Part shown: positions 23,451-35,900 of the stretch, one piece after another
Position numbering within the stretch: position 1 is the first letter of the stretch
Layout of the letters: every line of letters begins with the position of its first letter
Assembly: GCF_051020975.1 (NCBI RefSeq)
Contig: NC_135037.1
Coordinates: 3,658,001 to 3,722,000 of the forward strand
Direction: 5' to 3'
DNA: 64,000 nt
Source: Osmia lignaria lignaria
Lineage: Eukaryota; Arthropoda; Insecta; Hymenoptera; Megachilidae
Notes under the pieces: model-generated
What the model was told of the DNA's origin: nothing
The model's database searches: none
The model's input: the letters and a program-made list of their open reading frames with translations, nothing else
Made by a program: the position numbers and the translations under genes

Positions 23451-24608
23451 TCCCTCGCGAGGGTACACCAGACTATTTCACGCGTTTTCGCATTTTTCCA
23501 TTTCCCATCGTTCCCCGGTGTCTTTCAGCTTTCATCTACACGCTTGTGCAACGAACGTTACGCCGCGTCTATTTTTATTTCCGCGGAGTTATCTGTTATC
23601 TGTTGCGCGTAACGCAAATGAGTCTTCGGCATAATCGAATCAATTGCACTTTCGATCCATTCTATTGCCAAGGCCGCGAAGATCGAGCCAGACGAGCGGC
23701 AATTTTCCCGCGGACGTTTTTCAACATTTCATTGCGGCAGTAATCGCGATCTATCGGTAACCGGTGCAATTGGAATTCAAGGTTACTCTAATTTCCATCC
23801 GGTGCCCACATCGAAACGAAGGATTCACCGTGCTATTGGTCTGTTCGATCTTAATCCACTGATTAATCTTTACAATCAATTCTATTCTTCCGTCATACGA
23901 TGTGCTCAAAGTACTCGAAGCGATAGAATTTAATCTTGAGTCATTGGGGAGAACGAGTTGATGATACACTAGTGTTAATAGGAATCGTACGAAGCCTCTC
24001 GAGATTCAGATCCGCGAACATCTTTGTTCCTCTTCCGCCTAATTAGTCCGCTTCACGCTCCGTTCTTTCCTCGTCTAATTACACCCACGTTCTTCCTTAC
24101 CTATGTACTCTTCTCCATTCGACTCGTTTCCGCGTATCTGCAGGCATTGTTCGCCGCAGTTTCCGAGCCAGTTTGCTCCCAAGTCCCTCGGTTAACTCAT
24201 ATGCGAGTTGCGCTTGAATTTCCATAGAAATCCATCATCCACGTAAGAAAGAATTTTCAAAGAGGAAAGATTTCTCGAAATAAAATAAAATTTTCAAGAT
24301 GTTAAAACTGCTGTCTCGGATATCGCTGGACTAACATTCGCCTGAACCTAAAAATGCTTCCTAATAAATTGTCTGAGGAATTTCTGCGATGCATCCAGCG
24401 TCTCCTTTTTGCCAGAGGCTTGAAATTCCGAAGGGGAATTCGGGAGAAGAAAACGGCTCCCAACGAGCTCCTTCCGTTGCACGTTGTAAATTGATCTTTA
24501 TTACAAGAAATTACATCACTAATTTGTACATATAAAATATAAATATGGTACAAGTACTATGGTACACAGTAGACGCGTGGTGCGGTACCTCCAATGTGTG
24601 TTCCTGTT

Positions 24609-24634
24609 TTGTGTGTGTGTGTGTATGTGTGTAA
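24609..24634. repeat. GT microsatellite
   Basis: A nearly pure GT run with one A interruption; on the minus strand it is a CA run within or just beyond the Kif26 3' UTR. Confidence 0.8.
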
Positions 24635-26456
24635 CATATGCGTGTCTGTCTATCTCGCTTTCTCGGTTTCGCGGAATGATACGGAGGTCGGTTAACTCTT
24701 AATCGTTAATTACTATGGCGGTTGCTATTAATTCGTTACTAGTCGTAGACGGAGTGACGCGTTCTTGGCGACGTGTCTCTCTTTCTAGCTCGAATGGAAA
24801 ACAAAAAGGAAGAATTGGATGACAGGGAATCGTGAATGCGTTACGACAGATCGAACCTCGTTTTGGAAGCCATTGTCAGGTTCGGTTAAAAAATCAAGCG
24901 AAAAGAAAGGAGAGACGACGAACATGGTATTCGGCAGTGATAGATGGAGAACAATCTAAAAACACGGACGAATAGCGTAACGGGTTCCTTTAACAACGGA
25001 CAACGATACAGGGAACTTGGATTACAGTCGGTCATCCCGATAGCTTTGAGAACTCGGATTCTTTTCAACTAACGGTGATCGACGATTCCACGTTGCTCGG
25101 TAAGCGCGATTGCTAACAGCTAGCAGTCTCGTTCCGTCTGAAAAACGATCAGTCTGAATCCTCGAAACGTATGATCCATAGAAATCTTCGAGTCCAGGTA
25201 GATAAGGCTGATTCGTGCACGCGATTGCTCCTTGTGCGCTTGGCTAGGGAAATGTAGGAAAATGTTCGAGGCAGAGCAATCGAGTTCCGAACGTGTGACG
25301 GATTCGAAGATGTCTATGGATCTACTCGAGCTAGTCAATGTCCTTCGATTGGACTGGCAGTTTAACTTTGAGACTACGAGATGAGGAATGTTTCTTCGAC
25401 ATTAGACATCGCAAAGCCTTGAAAGACTTAAAAGTTTAATTGTGAGAATGAAAGCTGTCGTTCGCAGCAGCGGTAACAGAGAAATGGATGATTTTTATCA
25501 ATACCGTTGCTCGACTGGCTCCGAATCGTATCAGAAAGCTGGAATTTCTCTGTTTCTGCCGCGTATTACCGCCATTCTCGATTTATTTTCATCCCGTCTA
25601 TTTTCATTCTCTCTGGCACCTTTCCCCCTGCCACATTCTGTACACCCACGTCTCACCGACACGCGGATTCCTTTCGTTTCGATAAATCTTTCTCTGTCCC
25701 ATTCAGATCCGTGCCACGGAATAATGAAACGCTGTTCAATTCTCGCGTCTTCAATATTAATTTTTTTCAGACAGCACTCGCTAACCGAGCAACCGTTACG
25801 ATTACGAATACGTTTACTGTCGAAAGGTAACTCTCGCGGCATCTTCTCGTTTCTCATTTTCGCGCTCGTTATCGTCCCTTTCGTTCTCCCATTCTCTCTT
25901 GCTCTCTCATTCACCCATTCAGCTTCTCGTCATCTTCTAAGTGAATTACAGAGCCCTACGAAGTGCGGTAACTGTTGATAACGATTAAAGCTACGATAAT
26001 ATCTTGAATTAACGTGCGTGCATTAAATACAATGGTTACGACGCGTATCATCGTCGCTTTTCGCTCTCTTCTTTGCATGCATCGCGTCAGAATTATTTTT
26101 ACCGCGACGAAATGCCGTCTCGAATTCGATTAAATTTTGCTTCTAAATCGGTCGATGAAAGATCAATCATCGTTTCGAAAGATCGTCAAGCAGACTTCGG
26201 TACCAAAAAGTTGTCTCTCGCGATTTCGCCGTCCCAGCTTGACTCGATTGATTTATCTAAAGAGATGATTCCGATCGATATAAAAAAAGAAAATGATGCA
26301 GCACCAACACACGTACGCTAAATTATATCAAGTCAACAAGTATCTATATCCGACGATACGTGTCGTCGAATCGTGTCGCGTTGCTACGCAAGAAAAACAG
26401 CATCCCCCGGCTGGTCGACGCGAAACGAAAGGGATGAAAGCTTCTCTTTTCTTATT

Positions 26457-26462
26457 TTTATT
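26457..26462 (-). terminator. Candidate proximal Kif26 poly(A) signal
   Basis: AATAAA on the minus strand, about 255 nt past the Kif26 stop. Another AATAAA at 24502-24497 could serve as a distal site, giving a 3' UTR of about 2.2 kb that still ends before the Ndg promoter. Confidence 0.35.
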
Positions 26463-26716
26463 TCTCTATCGTCTATTATACGCGCGTAACAATAGCGACG
26501 ACGTACGACGACGATCACGACACGGCTAAACGTCATTTAACAACTATTGGACGGAGTCGAGCGACATCGTGACAACGATTCCCCTTTTCTTTACTCCTCA
26601 TCAGCGACTTCGCTCGTCTCGTTTTCGTTTCGTTTCGTTTCCTTTTCCTTTCTAATCGTCTGCTGGCGATCCTGTTGCGATCAGCACGCGGTCCAGCGCG
26701 CTGATCCGAGTCTCGG

Positions 26717-26907
26717 TTAGGTGATCCGTAGCACGGTCGACGATTCGGCCTGCGGTGTACACGGTTGTCGAGGATAAGAGTCGAAACAGGTGATCAGCAG
26801 AACGTGACTCTTGCAGGCCTCCACCCGTTTCTGCAGGATACACGTTTCTGCCTCGAGGGCCTCCAAGAACGACGGATCTCGCCAGTCCATGCTGTTCTCT
26901 ACGTGAA
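26717..26907 (-). CDS. Kif26: Kif26 exon J: C-terminus and stop
   Basis: Joined to exon I it reads WSYDLHVENSMDWRDPSFLE, then EALEAETCILQKRVEACKSH and VLLITCFDSYPRQPC, ending with TAA at 26719-26717. The coiled SFLEALxxETxxLxxRVxACKS helix is the conserved KIF26 C-terminal element. Confidence 0.92.
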
Positions 26908-29900
26908 CTGTAATTATAAAACTTAACTCAGTAATTGCGTATCTTCTTTATAAAGTATCCTTGCATTTAAGGACACTCGGGATCTGATAGCGAATGTAAT
27001 TCCAAGGTGAAACTTTCTCGGACGTTTTCTTAGTTATCGTTGGAACGTTTGGTACATTATACTAATTAAATGTTGCTTTATCTATCGTGAGATTTATCAT
27101 TGGCAAAGAGTACTCTCTTCTGGACGGTGGTGAGAGTCGAAACGGTAACTCACGATCGTAGCTCCAGCGGCTGTCGGGCACCATGAGGCGCCTTTTAGCG
27201 TCGCGTAGCTCTAGCCTAAGATGGAGCTGCCGTAGTCGCAGGTTGTGTATCCTGGACATCGTGCCACGTGGATCCGAGCGCAACTGCGCGCGCCTGTCCA
27301 GGATGTCCACGTCCTCGCTTGTGTACGCGATTATCCCCGGCACCGCCGCGGATCGCATCCGTGGCAGATGGGCCTGGCATTGGGCCCGTAACGGATGCCC
27401 GCACCCTGCCACTCGCTGTTCCACCGCTGAAACAGCCGCACAACGTCGAGGTTAGAACCCCCAGTGCGCCACCTGAGGAGAACCACCGTACGGAGGGAGC
27501 ATTTTAGAGGGTTGTTATCTCGTTTCATCGGGGAGGATGTCTCTGACAAAACTTTCTTGCAACGATTTTTAAACTACGTCTCGCTAGGCATGCATTCGTT
27601 TCCAGGAAGAAATAGAACCTTCTTCTTTCTTTTTAACATTCGTAAGCGAGGTACGTTTACTACAGTCTGTGCAAGTTTGCTCTTCAGAAACGTGCCAACA
27701 ACTTTGAAGCATCATCAGCATGCATCGTAGATCAAAGTTACCAAGTGAGAAGTTTGAAAAGTGGAACGTTCAATGAACATTCACATTAATTAAACCGTCT
27801 CCTTGAATTATGACTCTACCCTTGCTTCTCGTTACGAGTAGACGAATCGACGAAAGTTTTCGAGCGATATTACGATTTAAGTTTAAGTGCACATAAATTG
27901 CAGAAGGAAGAAAATTTCGTCGAGTGATTTCGCGACTCGGTGGACACTTAAACAGAGGTAACATTCAATAACAGATAAATATCGACTACCTTGGTGCTCT
28001 TGCAGAGCTCCAGTCTGCCTGGACGAGTCGCTGGCGATACTACTGGTCTCGCTGTCTCTGACGATGCTGTCGTAACCAGAACTTTCGGCTCGATGCCTGG
28101 ACAAGGTGGCTGGCGAAAGTTTCGCTGCCCGTGGCGTCGAATCGGCACCGGAGTCGTAGCCTTCTTTGTTCAAACCTAACGAGGATCCAACGCTGGTGAT
28201 CTTGCGTTGCAGTCGACCCGAAGACGGAGCCGGTGATGGAATGGACAGTTGCGGTGGCGCTGTTGCTGCAACAAATTCATTTGATTAAACAATTGTAAAA
28301 CTCGGAATATCACCCTTCTCCAAATGTTACAGTTTAATTCTTCCATATATACGCTAGACGTCAAGTCCTACCTTGAACCTTAATATCTTCCTCAATGTCC
28401 GATTTGCCAGTGACCGTTCTCTCGGACCTCTCCACAGCCGTGAACAGTTTCTTTGCCTCGACGTACTCTTCCTCAGGATCAGAACCGGAAGCCCCGTTCC
28501 CAGGTAACCTCTCCACCTCCTCCTTGAGATTTGGATTCGATGCGCCATCAGGATGCCTCAGACTAGAGATATTGCATTCGCCCAACTTGCCACAGTATCT
28601 TCTAGGACTGGCTATGTGCGCCACGCTGTTAGGGTACCAGTAGGAGGCGGTGGCTGGTCTCGACATACTCTGACGACAATTATCGCAGATCTTCTCTTGG
28701 TCAGACTTGCCAGCGATGTACGCTGGCTCGCTGTAGATGCTGCCGTGATTGCTCGCGTTGTCGTTGAACATCACGTCCGAGAGAGACAAGGACTGACAGC
28801 GCGACGGTGGACGGAAGACTGGGGCGGCTGCAATTTGTCCTGCGTTAATGTCATACTTGATTCAGGGTTCAAATTAATTTTCAATAATGAATTTTCAGGT
28901 CGAAGTGTAACAAGAAAGCTAACGACACAATGAGAACTGTTTCTGAATGAGGGTTCATGGAAACAGCAACTAAAAGGGATGAAAACTTACATGGAGTGTC
29001 TCTAACGTTCACGTTCGAGGAGTTCTCCCTCTGGTAGGTCACGGAATTCGAGACATTCGCTAACGCGAGCTTGCTCTGATAAAGCTCATGGAGCCGGGCC
29101 AACTGGTCGAACTTGTGCCTGGTTTCCTGTTCCAGGAAATCCTCGTGATCGAAGTACGGCCTTGGTAAAACACCCGCTCCAACCGGAGGTGGATACTGAG
29201 GTCTGTATCGTTCCGTGTCCGACATCACCGACATCGAGTCTGAAAATCGAGGTACTCTTTTTTTTTATCTCGCCCAGTACTCAGGGTACTTCTTCTTATC
29301 GTTCATCGATACGAAGGAGGGAAGGAAAAGGAGAAACGCGTTCGGCAGAAAAAACGTCGTTCCAAAGACTTGAGAATATTGACGAGTAATTATATCGAGC
29401 CGTTTTCCCTCTTTACCTCTCTCGCTGTCTGGTTACAATCCCTGCACCGTTTTCCCTTCTACAATACGATTGTTTTCCACCGGATCGAGGTAATAACCCG
29501 GGATCTAAGAATCGAGGAGAGCAATCTTCGAAGGCATTCCTTCGAGTACCCCTCCAGTGAAAAGGAGAAGAAGAAGACAGCTCGATCGCGTCCGTAAAAA
29601 TCATTGGAAAAAACGAGGAATCGTTGAAAAACGGTATGATTGCTTACCAGTAAAGGTTGACACGACTGTGAGATTTTCCTGGCTCAGGATTCTCAGAGGA
29701 TGTTCCTCCTGGTCGCTTTCGGGTAAAGGATTCTCTCCCATGCACAAGGCAATGTCCTCCTCCGTCACCTGCAGGCAAGAATCCTGCATCGGAACGGGTT
29801 CCAAATCCTCGACCTCGACGATTTCTAGGATCTCGTCCTCGGAAGACAAGGAGTGTCTGGAAGGTAACACGATGTCCTTGTGCGATAGGTTCAGGCTCTC

Positions 29901-32900
29901 CATAGAGACCTCCCTGCTGACCCCATTGCTCAGGGGTTCAATGAGAGGTAGCGGCGGTGGTACGACAATCTCTTCGTCGTCGTCTTCGTCCTCCTGAAGA
30001 TCCAGCTTTCCTTTATCGAAGCTGTCATCCATAACCGGGCTGGCGGTCAGATCCAAGCCAGAGTCCGTATTAGACTTGACGTTCAGAAGATTCAGCTTGG
30101 CGCCCAATTTCTCGGTGATGTCCTCGATCTCGTTAGCCTTCAAACTATCGCTCTCCACCGTCGACAAAGAGGTGTCATCGTCGTCGATACCGGTGCACGT
30201 CTTGAACGTGGTCAGCTCCTTGAACTGCGACGACTGGCCAGACATCTTGGAGGTTTCCGTTCTAGCCGAGGCGTGCTTGCTTCTCTGTATCTGAGACGAT
30301 TGGTTCTCGACCCACTTTCTAATCATGCTCTTCTTGTGGCTGTCCATAAACCCGTAGCTGGAGGAATGTTGCTGTGTGTGAAGTTGCAAGGTAGGCGGAC
30401 CGGTCAACTGCATAGGTCCGTCGATCCAGGTCTCCCTCTTGTGGTGAGGATCCTTCAGCATGTGTCTAGCTTCAGCGACCTTCGACTTGGAGATCCTGGG
30501 ACCATCTATCCATTGTTCGTCCGAGCCTCCGCTGGGTGCTGCGACCGGGATCTTGCTCCCAGGGGAGTCGTTCACCTTCGAAGAGGAGACCTTGTTCGAC
30601 AGGCCCTTCCTGGCTGGGCTAGCCTTCGGTGTAGCTGTGTGAGCAGGAGACGTCTGCTTCGAGGCGGTCTGAGTCAACGTCTTCACCGCCTTCGTCGACT
30701 TATGGACCGGACTACGCTCTTCGGGGATCTTGCAAGGTCTCTCCGCCGTGGAACCGCGCAACACTCTGCCCATGGCGCAACGATTATCACCCGAGTTTAA
30801 GCTCGGTATGTAGACAGGAGGATGTTCGCCATCGGTCGCGTCGTCGGTGCTCGGTCCAACGTAGATCACCGTGTCCGCGGACAAATCGCTGGAACTCGGG
30901 TCGCACTCGCTGTTCTGTCTGGCCGCTTCCTCCCCGGAACTTCCGCCGCTCCCTGTTCCCTGCGTACCACCTCCCACGAACTTGATCTTTCTCCGCCTCA
31001 TTCGGTGAATGCGGGAAGCCAGTTGCACGGTGGTTAACGTCTCGGTGTAGTGTTGCGCGTTCGGCGACACGTGGGCGATCATCGCCGCGTGACACGTCAA
31101 CGAGCCGAGACACTCCTTCAGTAATTGGGTTAGCTTGTGCTCCTTGTACGGCAGATGCTTCTGCCCGTTGAAGATCGCCAGCAGGATATTGCCTAGGCCG
31201 GATAGGGGGATCCCTCCCGACGACTTGCCGCGATCCGAATTACCGAGGTCCATTAGGTGCAGTCTGCTTCTGCCGCCGGCAACTGGATAATTGAACAAGT
31301 CGTGAATCGTGGCTGATATTCTTTGGAAATTGATTAGCAAAGCTTGTTCTTAATTACTCGGATCCTCGTAGCAGTGTGCTTGTGAAATTTATACACGACA
31401 CGGGGGATCCGTTTCGAATTAGAAATGTCAATCGAATTCTCTATGGAATACAAATAAAGTCGTCTGCGAATGCTTCTGAATCTCGTCGAAGTCGAAGTCG
31501 ATGACAAACGTTCTTTACGAGCTGCGACTGTGAAGAAGAAATACGTTCGAAAAGGAGACCGAACTCACCTCCTCCTTTGCCGGCGACGCTGTACTGGTAC
31601 ACGTGAAGGGTGTAGAGCATGTGCGCGTCGCCGTCGTCCCGTTGTCGACCGGCGACCGCCGCGTCCAAATAAAATGCGGCACGTTCCGCAGTCGGTGCAC
31701 GGAGCTCGCTGTGCTGTTGCAGTTGCAGGCTGCCGAACAGCGGATCGTCCCTCAAATACACAGCAGGTGACTGCTCGGAATCTAAGAACAAAGAACCACC
31801 GCAAATCAAATTACGCGTGTTCCTCGTTGTAATCACGGCTGATACCCTTTAAAAAAATTACGCTTTCACGAATATCCATGATTGTTCTTAATATCAGATC
31901 GATCTGATTTATTTCTTATTGTCTCTTAACTAAATGCAATGCGTTATCGGTGAACACCGACCGAGTCGTACGATTTTATTACTTGGGCGGAAAAATAATA
32001 TCCATCGAGAGAAAGAGACGGTGATGCAGGTAGCCCGTAGCAAGGAACGTAAATCGGCCCCGCCTACCCTCGGAATATCCACGGAATGTCTTCTCGGGCT
32101 GAATTACGACGACGATAAAACGTCAAAAGATACGCGACGCTAAGATATCACGACGCGTTATCACGAAGTATCGTCGAGCGTCGCGAATACAGTGCAATGG
32201 TCAGTGCGCGAATAATCAACGTAATGCGAAACATAGCTGTAAATAGTGATCAGCGTAAAAGCAGCGTTACAATCCCGTCTAGCCGTAGATATATCCCCGG
32301 CTCGCCTTGTACTCTTTTCCAGCCGACACGGATTCCTATGGAAAGCTCCTGGTTCTCGCGGAAAAGCTTCGCCTTGTGAACCTCATACTCGTATCAATGT
32401 ATCACGCTCCCTTTCTTAACTTGCCGTATGATAAATCGTCCATAAATTTGCTCCATTTGAAAATCCAGGTAAGCGAGATTAGGGAATTAATCCCTAGGTA
32501 GCGAACGACCGAGACGGTCACAATTTATATTTAATTTTACACACTTTTTCATTTTCAATCGTCCCAGGGTTAAAAAGAAAATAAAACGAAGAGAATTACT
32601 TGATCGAAGATTAAGCAGTGACGAAGGAGCCTCGAGTCTCTCAAGGGAACAAAATTTTATTGACCCTGCTTTTGTACGGGGAAAAGGGCTTTTGAACAGT
32701 TGGCAATAATACACGCGCCATCTGATCGGCTCGTAAACCAGCGTATTTTATGTACATCCTGGCCGGTGACATATTGCCTACGCCTTAGAAAGAGCTTTCG
32801 AGGCGAAACGACGGAGCAAAGATCATAGAGACAACGATCGTTATTACGTGTCTATCGACTGTGAGCTGCGACGGGCATCAAAATATCTCCGCCCTTTTCT

Positions 32901-35900
32901 TCTACCAAAGGACCATCGAATCCTTGATCTTGTTACGGGTATGGATGAAAATCGACACATACGCGTTATTAAAGTTTCAGTAACTCGTCTTCTAATCGTT
33001 GGAATCTAAATATCATTCGTTGCGTGAATTTCTGGCAGAAGTACGTTCCCGTTCGTTCGTGCAACGTTGCAAAGAAGAACACACTCGTCGTTCGTTGCGA
33101 ACGCAGCGTTTAGATAATCCCCTTTGTAAATTGCCAATTAACGTTTTACTACTTCGAGAACTCGCCCCCTTGTAGTGTCGTAAAGGAACAGACCCGAGGA
33201 CGTCGTTGATACTTTATTTTCGTTACACGAAAGCACCCGTTTGTCTGCCTCCACTTTACGAGAGTTTATAACGTTCTAGGAAACGGTGCACGAGATTTCT
33301 ATAGATTGAACGTTCTCGTGGAAACGTGATTCGGAGGCAGTCGTTTCGGAACCGTTTGCCGTTTTATCCACGCATCTAAAAGCGATTCAGTTTTGAACGC
33401 TCGGTTGTTAATTAATACAAAGGTAAGTACCTAAGCACCTTACGAACGATTTTCAATTGAAGTATTTTAGACTGCGAAAGATTTAAGGCTGAACTTTGTT
33501 AGGAAGCTAAAGCGGAAGTAACTAACGAACGCAAAATAGTGCTACACCCACGCTGGCATGGGTGTATTAATGCGACACATAGGCGTGGCAATATCCATAA
33601 AAGGGAGCAGAGAAAGTAATATTGTCGGCATCTGTGCCGTGCGACGGTGGTTCGCGAGGATGGAAGGTTCGCGTGGAACGTCGAGGAAATAAAAAGACGA
33701 TCTTCCGCGAGAAGGACTGGACGGAATATAGAGGCATAATGGATGCGTCTTTTGCCAGATGCACGGCTGGGATCCGTGTCGTATTCGTGGGCCGTGTATG
33801 CTCGCGAGGTCGTGCAACGCGTCGCTGTACGTCGGATAAATCGTTTTTCGACGCGTTTCGAATACCATCATTGGCCGACGCCCACGGACAATCTCGTCCC
33901 TCGAGGGTGAACCAGTTGGGGGGCAGTAAAAAAAATCTGTTTCCGCCTTTTTCGAATGACCGGGGATACGCGCGTTACGAGACTGTTTTCCCAAATGCCT
34001 CGTAGAGTATACGAAATGGTTACCATTTCGTAGTTCTAGCGGGGAAACGGCATTTCGAAGGTTCAGCGTCGGCGACGGACCATTTGCGGGGACTCGGAAA
34101 ATATCCGAATGATGAAACGTTCAAAGTTGAAGAGGTAGAAAATAAATAGAAGCAATGCCTCGATCTTCCGCGTCATTATTTTTTTCTCTCGAGGATAATC
34201 ATCGTTCGCGGTATCAGCGACGGATCTGATACACCGGAAGCGGTAAAACTCGCTTCCGAGGGGATCGATAGCATCTCGTCGAGCGCTGGATAGAATTTCC
34301 CTATAATTTGCTCGGCGACGATCCAACGGCCATTGGCATTTCCATTCGCGCGTATCCACGACCTTTTACGTTCGTGTAAGACGATACTGGAAGCGAGCGA
34401 CGGCTCGCTGTAAAGCGGAAACGAGGAGAAACGGGAGGAAATTAACCGTATAGAATTTTCATTTAAAAATGCAGAGAAATTTAGGTAAATTGGAATTATA
34501 ATTACAAATGCTAATAAAAGAATTCTAATTTACGAAAATTACACAGGTTTCGACGTAATACAACTTTTATTTGGTAGAATTTTTTGTAATTTACGTGGAA
34601 CGTCTTGAAGTTTCACGAGGACTCTTAGCTGGGACAGTGGCAGTAGTAATCTAAGGGTTAACGAAGCCAGCTCGTAGCTCGTATTAAAGTAGAAACAGTC
34701 AGCGCTGGTAGCGGCGGCAGACGTGCTTTACGCGAGTCGTACGTTCGCCGAAATAAGTGCGAGCCGCGAAGACCACCGGGTCTTGGATAGTCTCGAGGGA
34801 AAGAGGTGTGCAAGGTGAAGGGTTGCTTCCAGGTAGCTCATAGGTCGTCGAGATCCTGGAGGAAGGGCAAAGCTCGTAATAAGCGACCGTGAATATTCGT
34901 CCTCCTTCGTGAAATTTGGCTCCGTCTTGGCTATAACTCGAGGATCCGTTGGGAGCCACGTTTTGCGTAATTTTTCCGTTGCTGCAGTGAAACCAGGACT
35001 GGAAAATAGACAGAGAGAACAGAAAAAGTTTCCTATAAATCACTTTTCACTTTAATAAACAGAGGAATGCTCATTTAATCGTTCATTTTATTTATGTCTT
35101 GGAAATGAATTGCTCGAACGCTTTTAATTCCAAGTTCCTTCAATTCTTTTTCAACAAAATTGAAAATTACTGAAATAATTGTTTGACTAATGTATGTATT
35201 CTGTATTATGTATTCATTTCATGTGTTTGGTAAATAAATCATTTTAAGAAGCAAGTTTTATTTAATTACTAAATTTCCTTTCTAAGTTATTTATTTAATG
35301 CAATTAAGTTCCTCTTTTAAATATATACTTATGTTACATTAAATTTCTCATCTAAATTAAATGCTTAATTTCCTAGTCTCTCTTCTTAATTAAATACCTA
35401 ATTTCCCTAAATTTTCCTTCACAATTAAGTACATAATTACCTTACATTTTCCTTCACAATCCAGAACTTAATTTCCCATAATCTCCTCCCACAAAGAAGT
35501 ACTTAATTTCTTCCGAATAAAACAGTTTCTTCCCATTTTAATGAAACATTAATTTTTGTACCCTCTGGCGGACAAAATTGGAACTAAAGTTTTCTCGAAA
35601 AAACAGCACCCTCTAGGGGCGGGAAAAGGAACTAAAGTACGAATAAATTTAGCGCCCTCTGGTGGACAAAATTAGAACTAAAGTTTTCTCCAAAAAACAG
35701 CGCCCTCTAGGGGCGGGAAAAGGAACTAAAGCACGAATAAATTTAGCGCCATCTGGCGGACAAAATGGGAACTAAATTTTTCTCGACAAAACAGCGCCCT
35801 CTAGCGGCGGGAAAAGGAACCAAAGTACGAATAAATTTAGCGCCCTCTGGCGGACAAAAGTGGAATTAGATTTTTCTCGAAAAAACAGCGCCCTCTAGCG

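Larger units (their letters stand above)
24510..26716 (-). other. Kif26 3' UTR and intergenic space towards Ndg
   Basis: No coding exon was recognised. The minus strand here is probably Kif26 3' UTR up to one of two AATAAA sites. It contains a GT run on the plus strand near 24609-24634 and CGTTT repeats near 26619-26650. A 178-codon plus-strand frame (25442-25978) opens on GTG and looks like an antisense chance frame. Confidence 0.4.

Noticed and set aside
25442..25978. 178-codon plus-strand open frame opposite the Kif26 3' UTR
   Set aside because: It starts on GTG (first ATG two codons later), has pyrimidine-driven Ser/Leu/Phe bias, and overlaps other open frames on both strands.
31283..31340. 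Upstream extension of Kif26 exon E in the open frame
   Set aside because: An acceptor further upstream keeps the frame, but the sequence looks intronic, and the acceptor at 31283 restores the motor junction GKGGVAGGRSRLHL expected from the family.
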